Below, piece by piece: positions 26,501 through 35,500 of a stretch of DNA of 64,000 nt (its first letter is position 1; each line of letters opens with the position of its first letter). The position numbers and the translations under genes were made by a program. Below the pieces are notes generated by a model. It was not told the origin of the DNA. It saw nothing but the letters and a program-made list of their open reading frames with translations, and ran no database searches. The stretch spans positions 196,974,001 through 197,038,000 of the forward strand of contig JBITNC010000001.1 of NCBI GenBank assembly GCA_050084985.1, given 5' to 3'. The stretch comes from Nageia nagi. Its lineage: Eukaryota > Pinophyta.

Positions 26501-29500
26501 CCTCTCAATTTATTTTGATAATATTTGTACATGTTTTATGATGTATTAAATTGCCAACATTCCTCCCCTATTACATCATGATCCAAACATCAGTAGGGAT
26601 ACTCACAATAACACAAAACAACCATACAATGAATTAGGACACTCATTCGTTCATCAATTACATTTAGAGTGCGAATAGGGACACACTCATTTGCATCATG
26701 CAATAGTAGGAATGGCCTCACTCTGCATTTTAAGTGGGAATGACCTTGATGGACATTTATCCAAAGATAGGGACACACTTATCTATCCATGATTCTTCAA
26801 CACAATTGGATAGGGACACAAACACGATCCAATATCAAAATTGAGAACATGTATACACAATATTGTTCACATAATCGTGTTTGCAAACATACTAAACCAC
26901 TCACAAATAATTGGATAAAGACACACTATCCAACATCAAAATTGTAAACAAGACACACATTACTGCTCACAATAATTGTAACCGGGTATACACACAACCA
27001 AACACAAAAAAATCAATTGGACAAGGCCTTATTGAATTACATCAGCTTGTCAATGGGACAAATACAACCATTCATAACAAGTGTGGCTTATTTGACTTTT
27101 AAATAATGCTAACTTACAATTATTTGACTTTTAAATGTGATTTATGGTCAAAATATCATTCCTTTTCATTGATCATAATGAAAGACTAAACCTTATTTAA
27201 GCACTTTAGAGACCCACTTCACTTCAAATGTGGGATAAACTGTGAACCCTGAATTCAAGGTTGTTTGTGCCATTGTAATTAAGTACATACTTCCACTTTG
27301 AAATAAAAATATGAATACCATAAACGAATAGCAATAATTTGGAATTCTCATTGGGATAAGGAACCAAATCTCAAGTTTGATTTTTCATAAGCGCCTCATA
27401 CTCTACTTTTATGGCTTTTACCCAGCACTCGTGCTTAGAAGCATCCTTGAAAGATGAGGGCTCATGTTTGTTGTCAATCTTGGCAAATAAGGATTTGATT
27501 AAGGTCATGCTCCTTGTTACCCTTTGAGTTGGAGAATTTTGCTTCTGAGGTGACTTGTCTACATCAATATCCAACCAGTTAGGTGCAACTAACGAGTCAT
27601 CTGGATCATCAACATCCTCATTAGGAGCAGGTTCTTTAGGAAGTTCATTGAACTTTACATCCTTAAAAACAAACACCTTCTTTGAGGATGGAAAGTAGAG
27701 CATGTAGCCTCTATGCTGACTGTCATAACTCACAAAGATGCATTTTTCAGCTCTTTTCTCTAACTTTTTTCTTTTTTCAGAAACAATGTAGGAGAACGCT
27801 TCACAAACAAACACCCTAAGATGTGAAATGTTAGGTTTTCTTTCTGACCATGTCTCAAAAGGAGTTTAACGTTGAACGGCTTTTGTGGGACACCTATTCA
27901 AGGTGTAAATAGCAGTGCTCACAGCTTCATTCTATAAGAAATTAAGAAGATTACCCAGCATGCATCTAGCCATCACCATAATTGTCCAATTTTTTCTTTC
28001 GGCAACATCCTTCTGCTGGCAAGTGTAAGGAATCGTAAATTGCCTCTTGATTCTATACTTAGCACAATAGTCATTAAACTCATTGCTATTATATTCTCCC
28101 CCATTGTCTGATCTCAACATCTTGATTTTAAGGTTAGTTTGATTCTCAACAAAGGTCTTAAAACTCTTAAGGTTTGATCTTTGTGCTCAAGTAGATACCC
28201 AAAGGTCATCCTACTAAAGTCATCAATGAAGGTCAAGACGTAAGATGTTCCTTCAAACGATTTAGTTTGAAATGGACCCATCAAATCTGAATGCACAAGT
28301 TGAAGAGGTTGAGATGCTCTTGTTGCCTTATCTTTTTCAAACTTTTGCTTATGCATCTTGTTGAGGATGCACTTCTCACATAGACCAATTGAAGGTGAAA
28401 TTGAAGGCAAACCTTCCACAAGTTCTTGTGGTTAAGGTGCCTTAAACGTTGGTGCCAAAGATCACCTCTCGAACACACACTTGTAACAAGACACATCTTT
28501 GATGGAACTTGATCCACAATATAGAGATCATCTTTTATTGATCCTTTAACCAACATGGCAAGTCCTTTCTTAATGCATCAGGATTGAGAGTCGAACTCAA
28601 AAAAGTACCCTTTTCTAGCAACTTAGATCACAGAGAGAAGGTTTATCCTAAGCTTAGGAACATAGAGCACATTATCAAGAACCTTCTCATGAATCAACAC
28701 ATTTTTAATGCCTTGGACTTCAAGGATAAAGTTATCACCTATCATAACTGCATCTTTTCTATACTTGTTAAAGTTCTCAAACTTATCCTTTTCAAAGCAT
28801 AGGTGATTAGTGCAACTAGAGTCAACAATCCAATCAAACAAAAAAGTGTGACACATGGAGTAGAGCGTCATAGCAAAACCAACTTGAATATTTTTTTTTC
28901 CTTTGAAGTTCTTTACATTTCTATTGCCTTTGTTCTTTTCCTCTCTTTTCTTTTTGTAACAATCAACTTCTTTGTGACTTTGGATGCCACAATAGTTACA
29001 ATTTCCATCAAACTTTGCCTTAGGATTTGGATTGTTTGCTTTGCTTTTTCCATCTCTTTGCTTGAAGTGGTTGTTTCCATTGTTCTTGCTGCTGTTGATA
29101 TTCATGTAGTTGCCGTTGTCTCTTTTCTCAAACCTTTTGGAGGAAGAAGAATAAGATTTCTTATGATGATTGAACTTCTTAAAAGGAGTTTTGGTTGCTC
29201 CAAGAGCAACGTTATTAACCTTAGGAGAAGAAATTAACACCTTTTTATTAAGAGTTTTTTCATGCTTCAAAAGGAGTTTAGAAAGGTTTTCAAGAAAGAA
29301 GACTTCTTCTTCATCATCAAGCCTTGTTTCCATAACTGTCACAAAGTTACCAAACTTTGAAGAGAGGCTTTGAAGAATGATGAAAACCATGAACTTATCG
29401 TTGATCCAATTGCATCCACAAGCAACAAGTTGGGTCCTAAGGTCAATGATTTTGTTCAAGTAGATAGCCACATTTTCATCTTCCCCTCGATGAGATTGAA

Positions 29501-32500
29501 GCAACTTTTGGATAATGGTAAACCTTTTTGAAAACTTTGAACCAAGGTAGATTTGCTTAAGCTTATCCCAAGCTTCCTTTATCGAGGTTGAAGAGGAAAT
29601 CATCAAGAGCACATCATCTGAAACTGCACGGAAGATCATGGAGGTTGCCAACTCATTGTTTGTGTTATAAGCCTCAAATGCCTTCTCATCTGTAGGAGGT
29701 ACAAGGTTCTCATTCACTATTTGCCAAAGCTTCCTTGCTTGCAATTCAGCGCTCATCCGAGGTTCCCAAATACCAAAGTTGGAACCATCAAGAATGTGTT
29801 TGGGTAAAAAAAAAGTCTTCCATTTGCTACACAAGAACGTGAAAAAATAATAAGCATGTGGTTTAAAAAACAACATTATATGTTAAGTTTTAACCAAATA
29901 AGTAATACATGTTACATTTAATTAACTAAGACATGCTTGTTTTGATTCACTAGTGCAAATGTTATACAACTCAAATAATAATCCATGCACCCAAATACAT
30001 TTCTTATCTTAAGAACCGTAGATGAAGAGTGATATTGTTGAGGCTTCTTTTCTTGTCTAAAATTAGGCCTTCACCTGGATGCCCACACAAGAGGAGCCCA
30101 AGTACTACCAATCCTCAACCAGTTTGCCTTGGTTAGTATTATACTTTCTCATAAAGAAAAGTACCTACTATTTTCCAAGGTTATGATGTTTATTGGATCG
30201 ATCGAATTATTAATCTTGATTAAGTTTCAAGTTGTCCTTCTAGGTTATTAAGATAATCTCTGAATGGACGTGCGGACATGTGGTATCACTACACACATGC
30301 CTGCCTACCTATTGGAGTTATGTCCAGACCAATAGAGGATGTAGGTGCAATTGAGAAGTACGGACTTTCACCATTTGGATCGTCAAATTTAAAGGCTCCA
30401 GTCTGTCTGTCCTCATCTCATGGCTCTCCAAACAAGTCATGTTGCGGAATGTACGTGTGGATGTGTTCCTTTTAAGGGGTTGCTCATTTCAATGTTTGTA
30501 TTTTTGTTTGCATAAGCAAATAAATCAAAATGCGAAACATGAAGTAAAAAAAAAAAGCATAAAAAAAATCATTCATTCAAGATTTGAAATCTAAATGTCC
30601 AATGGGTTTTGTTTACCAACCGCTAAAAGACATCTTTACATCATTCCTAATTTTGCACAAGTTAACTTTGCAAGAAAAATACTTAAGCATAAGCATGCAT
30701 TAATTCCATAATTTTCATATGTTAACTTTGCATAAAAGATAAATACTTAATAAGTTGGAATCATGCATCTTAAGGAATTTAAGTCATATGCATCATTAAC
30801 TTAAAAAATTTAAGTTCTAAACATGCATTATTAACTTAAAAAATTAAATAAAAATATTCATAAACTTTGCATAAAGATAAATACTTAGCATGCATTATTC
30901 CCAAGTCCATCTTTATATAAAAAATTTAGAAAGGTATCAAATATTCTATGCATTATTCCGATAACTTGATTTTTAAGTAAAAAATATCCATGAATTTTCC
31001 CCCTTTATTTTTTTACTTAAAAAATAAAGTAAGATGTCTTCCATGCAATAGATACCAAAAAGTATTTGTTATGTTACCTTTAAAAAAGCTAAGAATTGGC
31101 TCTAGTATCTTGATTGCAATAGGTAAAAAGAAATTACATTTTTTCCAAAGTAAAATAAGTTGTTAAGAACATTAATGCCAATAAAAAAAATTGCTATCTC
31201 AAAAGCAAAAAATAATTTTAACTAAGTAATTGCATACTTAAAAATATAGAAAAATATTCCTTGATCTAATAACTTCTAGAATCCTTTCTCCAAATAGACA
31301 AGGTAGAGAATTAAGAAGCCATCATTTAATTTGAACTCTAACTTATCTCCAAGTCATAGTGAGTCAATGAGAAATGATGGTAAAAGATAAAAAGCTTTAA
31401 TTAGGAGTCTATATTTTAACTTTTTGAACAAGAAAGGAATAAAAAAAGTACTCATTATTAAATATGGTAGAGTATTAAATGTAACCAGGAATAAAATGCA
31501 AGTCTAAGTTTTAATGTAAAAGAGCCCCAAAAAATAAAAAATGGAAGTCAATACAAGTTTTAATGTAAATTGGAGGAAGGGCAAAACTTGTTGAGACTCA
31601 AGAACCAAGCAAGAGGCTGTGCAAGGAGGGAAGGAGTTGTACAAGCAAAAATGGGCCGCATGAGCCACAGAGGAGGTCAAGGTGGGATTTTAAACCCCTA
31701 AAAAAAAGAGTGGTTGCGGGACCGATCGGTGTTGCAGAGGGCAAGAGCAAGGTTGGCCGTGATTCGTGAGCCACCACGAGAGTTGGGCAAAGCAAGGTTG
31801 TGAGGGCCAGAGAGGGCCGCGAGGTCCTAGACAGAAGAGAGTAGAGGGGAGAGAGCAAAGGTTGCGAGGGCGAAATTGAGGAGCTACGAGGGCATAATCA
31901 AGGCATCTAGGAGGAAAGGGTTGCGCAGAGTAAGAGGGCGCCTAGACACAGCAGAGAAAAAAATTACCCGCTCAAAACGTGTTTCTTGAATAAACAGACA
32001 AAGTTGATGGAAGTCAGGAAAGGTTTAATTGGAGGGCAAGAGAACAAACACAAGGCAAGGTGACCAGGCTATGAGAGCCTGCGAGGATGGCCGCAAGGAG
32101 GCTGTAACTAGGAAAAAAAATATGGCAACGTGTAGGATGTTAAACAGAAGTTCGCAGTCGTGGAAGACATGGTCAACACCATTGCTTCCCCTTAGCTATG
32201 AAATTTGAAAAAAAAAATACATAGATCCATACTGTCGCCTAATTTATTATTTTTTGAAACAATATATATATATATAATTTTTGAACAAATAGTTTTTTTT
32301 CTTTTAAAAAAAAAATTATGTAAAAATAAATGCAAATTTCTCAACAATTTAAAAAAAAAATGAAAGTTTTCCTTTTTTTATTTGATAATAAATGGTTTAA
32401 AAAATTGCATTTATTGTATACTGCTCAAAAAAAAGGTAAACAATTTGAAAAAAAAATAATTGCAATTAACACAAGAAGTTAGTATATATATATCCCAAAA

Positions 32501-35500
32501 AAAATGTATCATATTACTATTTTTCACAAAATTTGCAAAAAAATGAACTAACATAATCATAAAAGAATGTTAGTATCAGAATAAACAAAGAAAAGGATAG
32601 GGGGGTTATACCTCTAAATTGTTTTACCTCAAACAAGAAGAGTAAATCTCCAAATATGATGAAGTAGGATGAAGGATGAACCTCCAAGATAAAGATGAGC
32701 TTCCACACCTTGCTTTGATACCAAATGAAGAAGTTGCAATATAATATAAACAACTCTAAACTCCCAAGATCACATTTAAGCTCACAAATCACATCTAAAT
32801 AACTCACAAAGCAATCTCACAAAGATAACTCAAGATGTAAGTGGTTCCTCCAACTAGGAGTACATCCACTAACTAGATCTCTCTTAATCTCAAATATGAA
32901 CTCTTACAATTCTCCTAATCTCATCTCCTAAACACTATTCTATAGCATAACTTTACTCTTCAAATTGGTGTGTGATAACAAAGAGGGAGCCTTCTATTTA
33001 TATGCCAAAATCCCTTTTTGGATCACTCTTTTACTCAATGTACAAAGACATGACATGCACTCCCTTTTATTCAAGGGGCATGCTCATGACATGAAGTGTT
33101 AGGACAAGTTACATTATCGTATTTGCTTAAATACTTAAGGTATCTAATGATACCCTTAAGTATTAGTGAATTTACAAAGAAGATTAATACAAACCTTTAC
33201 AATAATGCATTATACATTCCAACAAAAAAGAGGTCCCAAAATAAAAGATAAGCCGAAAAGAAATCAAATGAACAATTCTCAATGGATTTCCAATGACATT
33301 GATCAATCAAATTTACATAGATTAGATCTTTTATCATACCATTACATTTGAGTTGATAAAAAAGTATTTCTTTCATACACAGAGCAAATTTCTAGCTAAG
33401 TCCAACTGTTAAATTGAAAATTCAAAAGTAACTTCAATCAATGGAATTCATTTCTCCTATTATACGCAGCTGTGCTTGAAATCAATGGTGTCAATACTAA
33501 GGTATACACCTCAATATAAATCAAACAACTGCCAAGCTTGATGCATGAAAACAAATTGAGACATAAGTTTTGCAGAACCTTTTGTACCACTTGGTAAATT
33601 CTTGCAAGAGATTAAACTTCAAGGGTTTTTAAAATGTTTTAAATGGTGGAAAATTGATCTCTTTTTTACAATACAAAATGAGGGTGTATATAAAATTTCC
33701 TCTCTAGTTTGCTATATCAACCAACTATAGCAGGCCATGGATATTGTCTTCTCGGCAGTATTGTCTTCACTATTTTTCATGCCGAAATTGTAGGTTGTGA
33801 TATTGCTTCTGTGACTGTGACATTATCGGATCGGGCCTGCAATATTGTCAAGGTATTATGAATCTTTTATAGTTTAATAATGTTGATCCAGTCATGGTAT
33901 TGTCAAGGCTTGTTTGCTGCACCTCAGAATTTTTCACATATGGGATTGAGAGAGTGCTGAGCTGCAATGCTTTTTCTGATTATTGTATTCTCATTGAGAC
34001 TGAATGCATATTTAATATTTTATGTCATGCTTTTTCTCTTTATAGTTTGTGAGTGTATGGTACATATAAGGTTTGTGGTTGCTGTTTGAATGTGAAGCAT
34101 GAACACCCTAGATACCAAGCCATGGGGGTAATAACCAAGACCTTATGAGATACATTGTTGCATATTTGCAATGAAAGCATTAGCTGATAACTATGTTCTG
34201 TAGCATCTAGTTGGAATAAAATATTGATTGAATTTGATGGAAGTATTTGCTAAAGAATTGTCTGCTATTGGGGTGCGAGGGTTCTGAGGTGCCACAGCAT
34301 AAATTTGACTATGGCATAGACGCTTAGAAGAGGAGCTACGACCGTACAAGCATTATTTGAGTGTGAACAACCTACCTCATTTCATTATGCTCTCTGTATT
34401 AAGATCAAATGCATATTCAAGTCTTATCATTTTATTCATACTCTGCATCTATGGCTATATCATACATGGTGCGTGATTGATGCATGAATGATATAATAAG
34501 CATGATGAACACTCAAAGAGACCAAATCATGGGGTATTTACCAATACCTTCCGAGGCATATAGTGATGCAATGAAACATAAGCCAATAATTACCCTCCAG
34601 CAACTAGTTTGCTTATTCAAGTGACCTAAATTGAGAAAGTATTCCCCAAGGTATTATCTGTGATAGGATTCCAGATTTTCAAGGTGCCACAACGCACATT
34701 TGACTATGGAGTATGTGCTTAAAAGATGAGTGACAAGCATTGTTTGAGCCTAAACAACTTTTATTATGCATTAGTTGGCAACAAGCAAAACAAGGGACTA
34801 CTTCCATGATTCAATAGCTCTATACGTTCTTCATTTTTGCGTTCATCTGTATGGAAATCTGGATCACTCAGAATGAACAACAAATGTAAAGTGGAAAGAT
34901 ATCTGGAATAGTAATATATTTTGATATTCAGAAATTTGTAGATGTGACTTGTTTTAATACTGTTTTGTAGTTTCTCTTGTGCAGCTGGTTGGATTGGGCA
35001 CGATGGCTTCTCAAGTGTTGTTGGTAAAAGTACAGCACATGGCATAGAAACAAGTGGGAGGGTGAGTTATATTTATATGTGTGTAAAGTGTGTTATTAAT
35101 TTGCATTTGAAATATTTTATGGGAAGGAATTATGAGGATGATTTATTCCTTGTTGGCGCAGGAACTTGATCACCTAAGAGCCATTGCCGTACTCATGACG
35201 ATTATAGTAATTATTGTAATTTTGTCAACAGTTGCTCTCATTAAGCGAGTCCTTATCACCCCTGCTGTTTTAAAGGTATGAGTCTGTTTCTTTTTCTGAA
35301 TATGGAAAGCATTGTGTGATTAGCTACCTGCTTGCTATAAATCATTTAGATGGATACTCAAGTTTTAGCTCGATTACTTCAACACAAATTAGGAAACCTA
35401 AAGATCAGACTAGTGGTATCACCATAAGAATGACAATGGAATTTGATTCAACACCCTAGTATGAAGATATAACTGTGTATATGCAGAGGTATCAATATAA

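Larger units (their letters stand above)
27345..33224 (-). mobile_element. Ty1/copia element, 3' truncated, inside CTL intron 4
   Basis: From right to left: 5' LTR (32726-33224), PBS, a leader of about 2.9 kb, gag-protease, integrase, then an abrupt end at the start of the RT (EALMKNQT, stop, LVPYPNENS). No RT, RNase H or 3' LTR follows. It belongs to the same family as the full-length element at 45914-54247: the LTR start TGTTGGAATGTATAATG, the leader and the gag zinc knuckle all correspond. It is antisense to the host gene. Confidence 0.85.
26193..34984 (+). other. CTL1: CTL intron 4 (8.8 kb), with a copia element
   Basis: Donor GTCAGA and acceptor CTTGTGCAG. 26193-27344 has no recognisable gene; 26690-26770 contains GGGAATGxCC strings like those inside the paired-repeat element of intron 2. 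27345-33224 is a copia on the opposite strand. 33978-34760 is a tandem duplication. Confidence 0.85.

Noticed and set aside
28803-29237. A 144-codon + strand open frame
   Set aside because: It is the antisense shadow of the copia gag open frame on the - strand, whose zinc knuckle and protease motifs decide the strand.
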